From Irineochytrium annulatum (Eukaryota; Chytridiomycota; Chytridiomycetes; Chytridiales; Chytridiaceae), in assembly GCA_027600665.1 (NCBI GenBank), contig JADGJL010000454.1, positions 1-20,777 of the forward strand: a stretch of 20,777 nt of DNA. The letters run 5' to 3'. This document shows positions 1-8,312 of this stretch, piece after piece; the first letter of the stretch is position 1; each line of letters opens with the position of its first letter. Below the pieces are notes generated by a model that was not told the DNA's origin, made no database searches, and saw nothing but the letters and a program-made list of their open reading frames with translations. The position numbers and the translations under genes were made by a program.

Positions 1-1691
1 GTGGCGGCATGGTCGTAAATTGCCTGTACGCACGCCTCGCAGAAAGAGTGCTTGCAATCCATTATCTTGGGCTCGTTCTTCTTCTTGAAGCAGATGGCGC
101 AGTCGTCATCGTCCCCGTCCGCATACGACGCCACCAGCTTGGACTCGCAGTCGTCATCGTCCCCGTTAGCATCCGACGCCATCGGCTTAGACTCCGCCGT
201 CGCCTTCTCCAGATCCTGAACCGAGTACAACTGCGTCGACAAGTCTACGTGATTCTGCGCCCGAAGCCATCGCAGAATGTTGACCTCACCGGCCAGTGTG
301 AGTAAGTCCAACCTCGGAACGCGCCGGCACGCGCCCTCACCCATGCGTCCCATCAGCATCTTGATCCTGTCAAGCCTCTCCTCCCATCCGTCGTCCGAGT
401 GCACAGCCGCGTTCCGGTTCAACCTCCACCCGTCCGCCTTCCCGTCCCCATCTTTGCATCCCTCCTGATACGCGGCTTTAAATGTATCCACCAGCGTGCC
501 CGCATCCCCGTCCCACTTGTTCACAACAACCTCCTCGAAGAAGGCCCTCCGGTGCATCATCTCCCCATCCGCGGGCTCCCTCGCATTTTGCAACATCAGC
601 TCCTCGACCTTCGACACGCCCCGATGTCCCAAAACCACATGATCCATAGCTGAGTACCCTGAGGTCGCGATCGTCTCCAGGATCTCGGCACCAAAATCCG
701 CGGCCCAGTCATCCAGGATCCACTCGAGCAAGCCGCGGTGCTCGGCCGACCTGGCGAAGACGCGCGCGATGGCGACGAGCATCGCGCGCTCCAAGTTGTT
801 CCATGGCCGCTCGGCCAGATCGTCCGGCAGGGGGAAGTAGAACCGTACCTCGTCCAACGGGAACTGGTTCGCGTGTCGGAGGTTGATGACGGTCATGAAG
901 CGGATGGCTGCGCGGAGTTTGCGCGCCAGCCTAGTGAGCATCTCCTTAAGCTTCTTCATTTCGTCGTCTTCGTTCGCCCCGCCAACAACCTTGTTAATGG
1001 TCGACATGGCCATGGTGGTCTCGCACTGATCGACGCGCTCCTCCGTGGTCCTCAGGCAGCGATCCAGAAAAGGCCTGAGCTCACGGATGAAGCAGTCGAC
1101 GGTCCACTTGTATTGGTAAATTTTGTCGAGGAACAGTTCGAGGAGGACGGGGTTATTCATTTGCATCAGGTGCTCGGCAGGGATGAGGTCGGGCTCAAAG
1201 GTGGCGTCCTCTCTATCCACGTCCCTTGTTGCCTCTCCACTCGTTCTGCGCTTGTACACCTCCAGCAGCCTCTTCACGTCATCCTCGGGCTGTGTGTCCT
1301 CGGGGCCCTCCAGATCAAAGAACAGCGCTCGACCTTTCGACGATCTCAGTAAATAGTCGCAGAGCTCCCTTCGTTTGTGCTGCGCGGCAACAATCAAAAT
1401 AGTCGCGTTCTCCGAGTCGCGCTCCAGCAATGACAGGCCGCCGGTTGTGACCATGTACTCGATGACGCGCGGGGCAGCGTTGGAAGCCGCGACCATGAAG
1501 ACCAAGTCCCGCCACGCGTTGCGGTAGGCGGGCAGCCGGTAAATGCATTCCGCCTCCTTGGGGAAGACGCCGTTCTTGGCGAGGGCCAGCAGGTCCTTCA
1601 CGGTCTTTTCAGCGTCCGTAGCCGGCTCATTCTCACCCGGCCGCCTCCGGCTCAAGATTGCAGCCTTCGTGCGTCGGATTAGCGATTTCAT
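1..1691 (-). CDS. Ankyrin-like / RING-finger protein, partial (left edge)
   Basis: An uninterrupted minus-strand reading frame runs from ATG at 1691-1689 off the left edge, giving at least 563 residues without an intron. Residues about 62-117 look like one or two ankyrin repeats (helix pair with ILIVAAQHKRRELCDYLL). A charged helical middle follows. The visible end opens a C3HC4-type RING: CAIC at 531-534, then DCKHSFCEAC, so Cys-x2-Cys, Cys-x-His-x2-Cys-x2-Cys are present and the last Cys pair lies outside the window. RING proteins are usually E3 ubiquitin ligases, and ankyrin repeats would select the substrate; that role is inferred. Two 16-residue acidic repeats lie directly before the RING. 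The start was chosen as the first in-frame ATG after a stop-containing leader. The domain order is well supported; the target is unknown. Confidence 0.8.
   Translation of the reverse strand, partial: MKSLIRRTKAAILSRRRPGENEPATDAEKTVKDLLALAKNGVFPKEAECIYRLPAYRNAWRDLVFMVAASNAAPRVIEYMVTTGGLSLLERDSENATILIVAAQHKRRELCDYLLRSSKGRALFFDLEGPEDTQPEDDVKRLLEVYKRRTSGEATRDVDREDATFEPDLIPAEHLMQMNNPVLLELFLDKIYQYKWTVDCFIRELRPFLDRCLRTTEERVDQCETTMAMSTINKVVGGANEDDEMKKLKEMLTRLARKLRAAIRFMTVINLRHANQFPLDEVRFYFPLPDDLAERPWNNLERAMLVAIARVFARSAEHRGLLEWILDDWAADFGAEILETIATSGYSAMDHVVLGHRGVSKVEELMLQNAREPADGEMMHRRAFFEEVVVNKWDGDAGTLVDTFKAAYQEGCKDGDGKADGWRLNRNAAVHSDDGWEERLDRIKMLMGRMGEGACRRVPRLDLLTLAGEVNILRWLRAQNHVDLSTQLYSVQDLEKATAESKPMASDANGDDDDCESKLVASYADGDDDDCAICFKKKNEPKIMDCKHSFCEACVQAIYDHAA
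99..194 (-). repeat. 48-bp tandem duplication (two units) inside the RING gene
   Basis: Units 99-146 and 147-194 match at about 42 of 48 positions. Each encodes a 16-residue block, ESKxxASxAxGDDDDC. The cysteine ending the unit nearer the C terminus is the first zinc ligand of the RING, so the upstream unit carries a spare copy of that cysteine. The frame is kept, which fits a slippage or unequal-crossover duplication under coding constraint. Confidence 0.85.
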
Positions 1692-1699
1692 GTTGATGA

Positions 1700-1765
1700 C
1701 TGCAACAGCGTTAGCATTCTCGAACGATGCTGGAAAAAGGATGGCAGAGGAGCGGCACTCAACAC
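1700..1765 (-). other. Possible 5' UTR intron of the RING gene
   Basis: On the minus strand, CAG|GTGTTG (donor at 1765) is followed by a CTAAC branch-point match at 1714-1710 and a TTGCAG acceptor ending at 1700. The 66-nt length fits the other introns in this window. Splicing would remove an upstream out-of-frame ATG that otherwise opens a nine-codon ORF, whose TGA overlaps the real start as ATGA. The donor is weak. Confidence 0.4.
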
Positions 1766-1818
1766 CTGAGAGAGCAGGGAACTTGACGGCCTGGATCGGC
1801 AGGCCGAGCCTGAAAACC

Positions 1819-1825
1819 TTTTATA
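1819..1825 (-). promoter_or_regulatory. TATA box of the RING gene
   Basis: TATAAAAGG reads on the minus strand about 128 nt upstream of the ATG, which leaves room for a leader with a short intron. The same TATAAAAG form precedes the secreted-protein gene at 18797. Confidence 0.5.
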
Positions 1826-2321
1826 AGTAGGCGGCGACCGTGAAAATTTCATGCCTTGTGTTCGTGTTTTCGTTTGCTCCTTCACCAGCCTAGGCAACCT
1901 TGTGGCCCAGGCAGAGACGGAGAAAGACGTAGTTGTGGAGCTGACGGCAACGTGCAGTGGTTCAGCTATTTACGAAATTATTTCCGGCACGTCTAGATTG
2001 CTGTCCCGCGATGTTTACGTCAAGAAGGAAAAAGTTGAGCGCAAATAATTAGAAGTGATCAAGAGAATGGCCAACCAAAAAAAAAGCGTAACAAAAAAGA
2101 TGAAGGATGAGGTATTTTGGTTGCAAATGTAAACAAAAAGTCCTCCTAGCCGCGACTCCGTCAACGAAAACCTTGCTTGTCCTTTGTCCCTATCCGGTAA
2201 ATCTATTCCACCCAACTCGCTGGATCATAATTCTCCACGAGATCCTTCTCGTCCTTATACTAAATAGAAAACGAGACACATCAGTTGTAACCCTTCAACA
2301 ATGCTGTGGCGAATGAAAGAA
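1826..2321. other. Gene-free spacer between two minus-strand genes
   Basis: AT-richer DNA with an A-run near 2079-2088. Only short ORFs occur, on both strands (such as 2015-2215 minus and 2107-2316 plus), without domains, signal peptides or convincing splice sites. It should hold the 3' UTR of the rhodanese gene and the upstream promoter of the RING gene. No RNA gene was recognised. Confidence 0.5.
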
Positions 2322-2736
2322 TCATACCCGATACTGCCAAACCGAGAACCCGCCCTCCAATATCCAGACCTCCTGCTTCCCCTTCCCTCCCCTGTCGACA
2401 TCGTCCATCACCACAGTCCTGACATAATGGTTCGCGCACTTCGGGCCCCTAACCTGGCTCAACGCGCAGTGGAACACGAGCGTCTTCACTTTCTTCAGCT
2501 TGTCCGCGTAGGATTTCGTGTCCTCAAGGAACTCGTGAGCGGGGATGTTGATGGCGCCAACGATGTTGCCACCCGCGAAGTCCTCGTCCCGCATGTCCAC
2601 TACGAGGTAGTCGACGCCGGGACGCGCGGGGGAGCGGATGAGAGAGACGAGGGCTTCCGGCTGCAGAAACACGTCAAGGGCGGCGACAAGAAGCCAGCGT
2701 ACGGAGCATCCGCACCTTCACAAATCGGGCGGACAT
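2322..2736 (-). CDS. Cdc25/ACR2-like rhodanese-fold phosphatase or arsenate reductase
   Basis: There are two exons: 2736-2716 (start MSARFVK) and 2660-2322, with a 55-nt intron 2715-2661 (AAG|GTGCGG .. CTGCAG|CCG), phase 0. The product is 119 residues. It has the rhodanese opening (VVDMRDEDFAGGNIVGAIN) and the active-site loop HCALSQVRGP, a Cys-x5-Arg phosphatase signature as in fungal Ibp1/Ych1 and plant ACR2/Cdc25-like proteins. These cytosolic or nuclear enzymes remove phosphate or reduce arsenate. The C terminus ends right after EGGFSVWQYRV, somewhat shorter than Ych1-type proteins. The gene diverges from MsrB, with starts 135 bp apart. The start was chosen because the splice puts a short leader directly before PEAL. 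Family assignment is strong; phosphatase versus arsenate reductase is not resolved. Confidence 0.85.
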
Positions 2737-2871
2737 TGCTCGACGGTAAAGGACGAGCGATGGAAGGGAGGGACGGGGGCCAAAGGGTCGCCGGGCGGCT
2801 GATCAACGAGCGTCGCCAGATCTCGCTTATTAAAGGATGGCGGAAACTCGTCTTTGACGACCAAGACATCA
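2737..2871. promoter_or_regulatory. Bidirectional promoter between rhodanese and MsrB genes
   Basis: Only 135 bp separate the two divergent start codons, so both promoters and leaders must share this stretch. On the plus strand a TATA-like TTATTAAAGG lies at about 2827-2836, some 36 nt before the MsrB ATG. No clear stress-factor site was recognised by eye. Confidence 0.5.
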
Positions 2872-3588
2872 ATGCGATCTCTCCTCGCTCATTTGAAATC
2901 CCCTCTCCTCCGGGCTCGCATCCCCCTCCCCTCCTTCGCGCGGGCCCGATACACGATGGGAAACTCCACCAGCTCCAACGTCCACATGCGCTCCAACCTG
3001 CCCCCGCCCGAGGTCGATCTGAAGCCGGACGAGTGGAAGGCCAAGCTAGAACCGCATGCATACCACGTGCTTAGGGAGGCCGGGACGGAGAGGGCTTTCA
3101 CGGGGAAGCTCGTGCGGGAGAAGAGGGACGGGACGTATGTGTGTGGCGGATGTGGGAACGAGCTGTTTGATAGCGGGACGAAGGTATTGGGTATTTGAGC
3201 TCGCTTGAGGGCTGGTGGACCCATGCTCGATTTATTCATAGCCTCCCTTCTTTTTTGACGCGCGGATAGTTCGAGTCAGGGACAGGCTGGCCATCGTTCT
3301 ACCGGGCGCTGGGTAAGGAAAAGATTTTGGAGGTGGTTGACTACAGCTTCGGGAGGAGGGTCGAGGTCTTGTGCGCAAGGTTTGTAGGCTAGATGCATTT
3401 GCCTTGATCGGTTTCGTTTCTTCTCTATCTTTTTTGCACACGAATTGTATGCTTATCAAAGAGCAAAAAGGTGCCACGGCCACCTCGGCCACGTCTTCCC
3501 CGACGGACCAGCGCCGACGCATCAGCGGTACTGCATGAACTCGGTCTCACTGGATTTTAAGCCCGCAAAGGAGGACGGGAAACAGTGA
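2872..3588 (+). CDS. msrB: Peptide methionine-R-sulfoxide reductase (MsrB)
   Basis: Three exons: 2872-3183, 3270-3379, 3471-3588. Introns are 86 nt (AAG|GTATTG .. GATAG|TTC) and 91 nt (GCAAG|GTTTGT .. AAAAAG|GTGC). The product is 179 residues. It reduces methionine-R-sulfoxide in proteins using thioredoxin. Family landmarks run in order: [20 protein letters not shown], the first zinc CxxC (CGGC), [17 protein letters not shown], the second zinc CxxC (CARC), [12 protein letters not shown] and the catalytic RYCMNS. The first ~30 residues are Arg-rich without acids ([16 protein letters not shown]), like a mitochondrial presequence. A second in-frame ATG at 2956 begins MGNSTSS, a myristoylation-type start, so two forms are possible. 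The identity is firm; the choice of start is not. Confidence 0.93.
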
Positions 3589-4497
3589 CATCACGCGAGG
3601 CGGCAACTTTTTTACTCTCTTTTGCATACTGTGCTAATACTTATCACTCTTACCCATGCCTTTTACTGCCTTTTGCTTTAATCTGTGCTTTATGACATAT
3701 GTTAATATACAAATCCTTCCTCATCCGCGATGCTTTTGTTTCTCACCTTCCGTTTTTCGCTTTTTTACGACCCGATGTCGGGTCTTCGCTTCACGTTCTT
3801 GCCGTCCTCTAAGTGTACGCAGCGTCACCTTTATGGACGTGAACAAACCTACTGAGATGTTGTTGAATGGTTTTGTTAAGCAACGAACAACTCCTCGAGA
3901 CAAATCATCCAGAATAATATGCTTAACCACTTCGACGCACCCATGCGCAACTACGACGATGTATCGTCCTCGAAACTGCCAGTATCAGAAATGCTCCCTT
4001 TCCTAGTGGTGGAAAGTTTTCGTGATAAGGAACACCTCTGAATTCTTGACTTGGCTGTGGTGCTATCTTGCGCTTTACTTTCTTGCTCTTATTGAGAAAC
4101 CCTTGACCTTTCCTTTCCTGCACCATGCTCTTACTCGGTACTTGCCTTTAGCTCTGGCACTGGCTCAAAGGTAGTCGGGAGGGAGACTTTCGGCGCCTTG
4201 GTGAGGTCGATGCGAGATGAGGAAGGCCGTCGTTCTCCTTCATCGGCTGCTCCAGAATCACTTGCACTAGCTGCACGCAAAATTCAACCCGGATGGTCTT
4301 CGTCATCGCGGCCGCCATGGCGACAGCAAGCGCACCATGGCCTTTTGCTATTTTCATTTTTCACACTCGCCCAGGACGCATTGCGCGTAAACGAACCCAT
4401 ATCATTTGAATGGATGTGAACGGCTGTCCACACTAGTTATTTATCTTTGCTGTAGGTTAAAAGAAGGTCAAGGATAGGTTGGCCCTTGGTGGGGGTT
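3589..4497. other. AT-richer spacer; possible cryptic minus-strand gene
   Basis: No confident gene is present. On the minus strand, ATG at 4400 can be spliced (4400-4367, then 4270-4135; acceptor GTGCAG, donor GTAAGA) into a frame with SSSRIDLTKAPKVSLPTTF and FEPVPELKAST, which reads like protein. Further exons toward 3721 would need a 19-nt exon and reach a lysine/arginine-rich end. No family is recognised. Alternatives are a decayed gene or chance ORFs. The stretch also holds the MsrB 3' UTR and the promoter of the gene at 4498. Confidence 0.25.
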
Positions 4498-5264
4498 ATG
4501 CCAACTCCATCATCGCAAAAAATGATCCGCCTTGCAGTCCCATCCCTGCGGCTGCTCGCCGGTGCCCTCGCGCCTGCCCGGTCACTCCCGCACGTCCGAT
4601 CCCTTGCATCCTCCACGGCCCAGTCGGCTTCCCACTCCGCCGGCCCGACGAACCCAAACGTCCAGCCGCCCTCGACCTCAGGGCCCGCCCTGACATCGGG
4701 GCCTTCCGTGACCACCGGGCCCTTCCCTGCCAGCCGCAACGCGCCAGCCCCCGCATCGACCCCGCCGCCTCGATCGTCGTCGGGCGGATTCATCCGCGGC
4801 AGGTAAAAACTTACCCTCATGCTTTACCCCTTTGGGGCCATGCAACCGCGATCTTACGCTCTGCAACCACAGTGTCATCGGCTTCCTCCTGGGTCTCACG
4901 CTCTGCGGCGGCGTCGCCTACGTTCGCCTGCTGGAGGATCACGGCCGGGCGTCGCAGCAGGTCCTCGCGAGCCTGGAGGATCTGCAGAGGGCCGCGGGTA
5001 AAGCGGGCCAGCTGACGAGGAGGCTGGACGCGATCGAGAGGGACGTGAAGGTGCTTTCGGGGAGGGGGGTGACGAAGCAGGAACTTGAGGAGACCAGGAA
5101 TGAGCTGCTGAAGGCTGTGGTGGGTTTCGTTTACTTCCTTTTTTTAACTGGGCTGATAGATGATGTTGATCTGACCAACTTAATTCTAGGATGATGTTAA
5201 CGTGTCGCATCTGGAGCTGAAGACCACGGTGTGGGATTTGTCGCAGCAGATCAAGAGCAAATGA
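4498..5264 (+). CDS. Mitochondrial single-pass membrane protein with coiled coil (unknown family)
   Basis: Three exons: 4498-4802, 4873-5119, 5190-5264. Introns are 70 nt (AG|GTAAAA .. CCACAG) and 70 nt (GTG|GTGGGT .. TTCTAG, with CTGAC branch point). The product is 208 residues. The N terminus is rich in Arg, Ser and Ala without acids (MIRLAVPSLRLLAGALAPAR), a probable mitochondrial presequence. A Pro/Ser/Thr-rich linker follows. One membrane helix covers about 102-122 (VIGFLLGLTLCGGVAYV). After it comes a charged coiled coil (ASLEDLQRAAGKAGQLTRRL) to a short C terminus ending KSK. This is the layout of an inner-membrane organiser or complex subunit, but no named family is claimed. A second ATG at 4522 would give a tidier presequence start. 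The splice frame is well supported because each junction keeps the helix and heptads open. Confidence 0.75.
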
Positions 5265-5371
5265 ACCGGACAAGTGGGCGGATGGGCTGGTTGAAGTTGT
5301 GTGCCTCTAGAGGATGCCGTCGATTGCTTCTCTATTTTTCCGGGTCGGTGGCTTCCCAGAATTTACAGGCT

Positions 5372-5377
5372 AATAAA
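5372..5377 (+). terminator. Polyadenylation signal AATAAA
   Basis: A canonical AATAAA lies 108 nt past the stop codon of the mitochondrial coiled-coil gene. Confidence 0.45.
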
Positions 5378-5585
5378 CATGCCGATTCTTGCAATCCGAA
5401 ATAACGTGAAATAACTTCTTAAACCTTCACATGTCCTTCACATGCCCTTCTCGCGGTCGCATATCGGTAACCATGTCACCATCTGATTTCTGAGGTTGTT
5501 GTTATCCTGGATTTTCGCCGAACGATGAGAATTCAACGAAGCCGAGGAACGACAGCTTGGAATTACATGCTGAAACTGCCCCTAC

Positions 5586-5855
5586 TCACTCCGACTCACT
5601 TGATTTTTCATGGGGGAAGATGGTTCGCTCCGGCGACGTCAGTTTAGTTGCTTTGGTCTGGTCTTTGTTCGATTGACACCAAGAGTACTGGCAGCTCTTG
5701 TAGTTGCCTGTAGGCCTGGTTGCTGTCGTTGCAGACTTGGCCACGCCGTCCTGCAGCGGGATGATGTTCTTGTCCTCATCGCGTTCTATGCCCATGACAT
5801 GGCCGAACAAGCTCGTTTTACGCATTGTGGAAACCTCCTCTTTTGAGGTCACCAT
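5586..5855 (-). CDS. Small hypothetical ORF, doubtful
   Basis: An 89-residue open frame starts at ATG 5855-5853. A TATA-like CTATATTTAAC lies on the same strand at about 5906-5896, roughly 40 nt upstream. The product is hydrophilic with no signal peptide or membrane segment. Its codons mostly end in C or G, like genuine exons here. No family is recognised. It could instead be the last exon of a gene whose earlier exons I cannot find, or a chance ORF. The rest of 5265-6073 shows nothing. Confidence 0.3.
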   Translation of the reverse strand: MVTSKEEVSTMRKTSLFGHVMGIERDEDKNIIPLQDGVAKSATTATRPTGNYKSCQYSWCQSNKDQTKATKLTSPERTIFPHEKSSESE

Positions 5856-6073
5856 TGCAAATACAGGTCATGCAATGTTAAATCTATTTATCAAAGTTAA
5901 ATATAGTGATACTGGCAGTGATCATAATTACATGAAGGTTGCTGTGGTAACTGGTATATGGTAATGAAGCAAATAAGGAGAAAGCGTTAAGAAACAAAAG
6001 AGTACAGGGACCACAATGAAGAGTAAACAGACGACGGAAAGGGATTAAGGGTGCACAGAAAAGTTTTATGGCC

Positions 6074-8312
6074 TTAATCAATGGTAAGCAGCTCCCCTTC
6101 CTCCCTGCAGTCCGCCACGAACGTCTCATATGCCTCCCTCTGCCCCACCTCCATCCCGCAAGCTCTTTCCAACCGTGCCTTCACCTCCTCCCTCTCCCTT
6201 TCCGCAGTCCCGCCCATCTTTAACCCGCCCATGTACTCCCCAACCGTCACGAAGCCGCAAGTCCTCAGCACTCCCTCCGCCCTCGCGTACAACCTGCCCC
6301 CTTTCACCACGCCAAGGCAAACATGCGCCGGCCTCTCCAACCCCGCATCCGCGTCCCGTTTGATCCGAAGCAGCGACAGCCGGAGCTCCTGCAGCAGAAC
6401 GTCGGACCTGCCCGACATCTGAACGCGACAGCTGCTGAATGCGCACCCGACGACGCGTTGTTCGACGTGCCAGTAGAAAGCCAGGCACGCGCCGACGGCC
6501 CATCCGCCCGCGCCCATGGTGGCACCCCTGCGTGCACCTGAGGGACGGGCGTCGGGTGAGTAGACGACGTTGAGGTACCGGCGTATGTTCGGGGATGCCG
6601 TGGTGGTGTTCATAAATCGCCCGATCTCGCCGCGGAGATGTGACGCGCGTGTGGAGAGGGCGTCGAAGGTGGGCAAGGAGGAACCACGCATGATGGTCGC
6701 GTCCATGGTTTGGAGCAGGGTCGACTCGACGTGATCCTGGATGACGGGCGTGAGCTCGTTGATCGCCATATCGGCCGTGCAGTCGGGCGAGGCAGCGAAG
6801 GGGATGTCCTGCATGTCGTCGCCGAGCATGACGATGGGATCGTATTCGACAGCATGTGTGGCAGAGTTGGCGAGGAGGCGGTAAGATACACTGTGCAGCT
6901 GCGAGGCGGACCCGGCGCGGGAATGCGATAGGAGGCAGGTCTTGCGTGAGGCGTTGAAGAGTTGGCGCGGACGCCACTTGCCCGATCGCGTCGTGGAGCC
7001 GCCGCCGCAGCTGGAGCAGAAGCCTTTTATAACAATGACAACAGGATCAGACGACACAAATCGTCTTGGTTTAAGAACAAATATATAACTCACGGAAGTC
7101 CTCCTCGCAGCTTTTACAGAACATATCCGACTTGAAGGCCGGCTCGACCCATATTTCCTCACCTCCGGGCCTCTTCTCATCCGCAGCAATAACCCGACAC
7201 CCTCCATTCCCGACGGCCTCCAGACAGATTCTGCACTCGACGCGTCTCCTCGAGCCCCTCTTCCTCTTCTTCCCCTTCTTCCCGTCCTCATCCCCACCAC
7301 AAGACGCGCAGACAACATCGCACACAAACGGCGTCGCAAAGTCCCCCTCGTCGCCGACGAGATGCATGCTCCCCAAGGGCGTCGAGCAAACGGAGCAGAG
7401 GCACGGCACCTCCCGGACAGCGCTGCGGGCGCGTGAACGTCGCTTGCGCGTCACCACTGCTCCTGCTGCTGTTGGTTGCGAAGGACTCGCCGACGGCGGC
7501 GCGAGGAAGGGCCCGATGAGCGGGGACGAATGCGGGGACACAGATGACGTGATGGATGCAATGGACGCCGGGCGCCTCAGAATCCCCCACATGGTCGAGG
7601 GCGGCGACTCCGAAAGCGCGTCGCGGGAGTCCATCGGGTCGTCGTCCGCCGGGATCTCGAACGGGGAGTGCGCCGGCGGCGGCGGGGTTGGCGGCGTGAG
7701 GACTGGCACGTGTTGTTGCGTAGGGAGGAGAAGATCCTGAAGGTCCGCGTAGAGCGACATACGGGTTGTCGGGAGGATGTTGGACGCGTCGAACGGGTTG
7801 GGGAAGAGCGGCGGTAGTGTCGTTGGAGGGAAGGGCAGTATGGCCGGGTGCGCGGAACTCGAGAGCAGATTGGGGCCCAGGGACATGGCCATGCCTCCGC
7901 TGCCAGGGTTGGGCGAGTTTGTTGACGGGAAGAGGAACGATGTTGGGCCCGGGTTGACGGCTCCGAAGGAGAAGGATGGCGGCATGCCCGGCGTGGCCGC
8001 GGCGGATGGTGACGTCCAAAAAAGGTCATCCATCGCGCTCGTTGTGGTCGACGGACCGGCTGGAGGCAGAGGATTGGCGTTTTGCGGTATCGAACTGGCG
8101 TTGACGGCGGCCGCGTTGGAGGCCGCGTTCAAGGTGTTGGTCAGGGACGTTATCGAGCGCAAGAGATGGTGCTCCAAGTTCGCTATGGCGGACTCGGCCT
8201 GGGCCCGCGCAATCCGGAGCTCGAGAGGCTCCCATGCTCCTCCGCTGCTGCCACTGTTCCGGCTGCTGCTGCTACCGGTGCGATTGCGATTGTAGTTGTC
8301 ATCGTCCCCCAT
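6074..8312 (-). CDS. Paralog A: Cys-rich zinc-binding protein with conserved C-terminal domain
   Basis: Two exons: 8312-7094 and 7023-6074. The 70-nt intron 7093-7024 (GTGAGT .. AAAAG) splits an Arg codon. The product is 722 residues. Residues 1-300 are Ser/Pro-rich and probably disordered, with an early helix (LELRIARAQAESAIANLEHH) and DSRDALSESPP. Then follow five CxxC pairs at C306, C335, C360, C399 and C409, likely zinc ligands. A basic run at 345-357 (KKGKKRKRGSRRR) suggests a nuclear signal. The ~310-residue C terminus, from GKWRPRQLF to GELLTID, is compact and strongly conserved in paralog B. I cannot name it; an acetyltransferase-like fold is a guess. The start was chosen because GAGCGCGACGATGG surrounds it in both paralogs; an in-frame ATG at 8450 is the alternative. 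Confidence 0.85.

Noticed and set aside
738..1352. 204-residue plus-strand ORF
   Set aside because: It is antisense to the RING gene. The minus frame gives a continuous 563-residue protein with a RING, and the plus frame is a GC-rich shadow.
2301..3074. 257-residue plus-strand ORF
   Set aside because: It overlaps the rhodanese gene antisense and the MsrB 5' exon out of frame, with no domain. Both overlapped genes have catalytic motifs.
6126..6977. 283-residue minus-strand ORF in another frame of paralog A
   Set aside because: It is Arg-rich and low-complexity, and is a shadow of the conserved C-terminal domain frame shared with paralog B.
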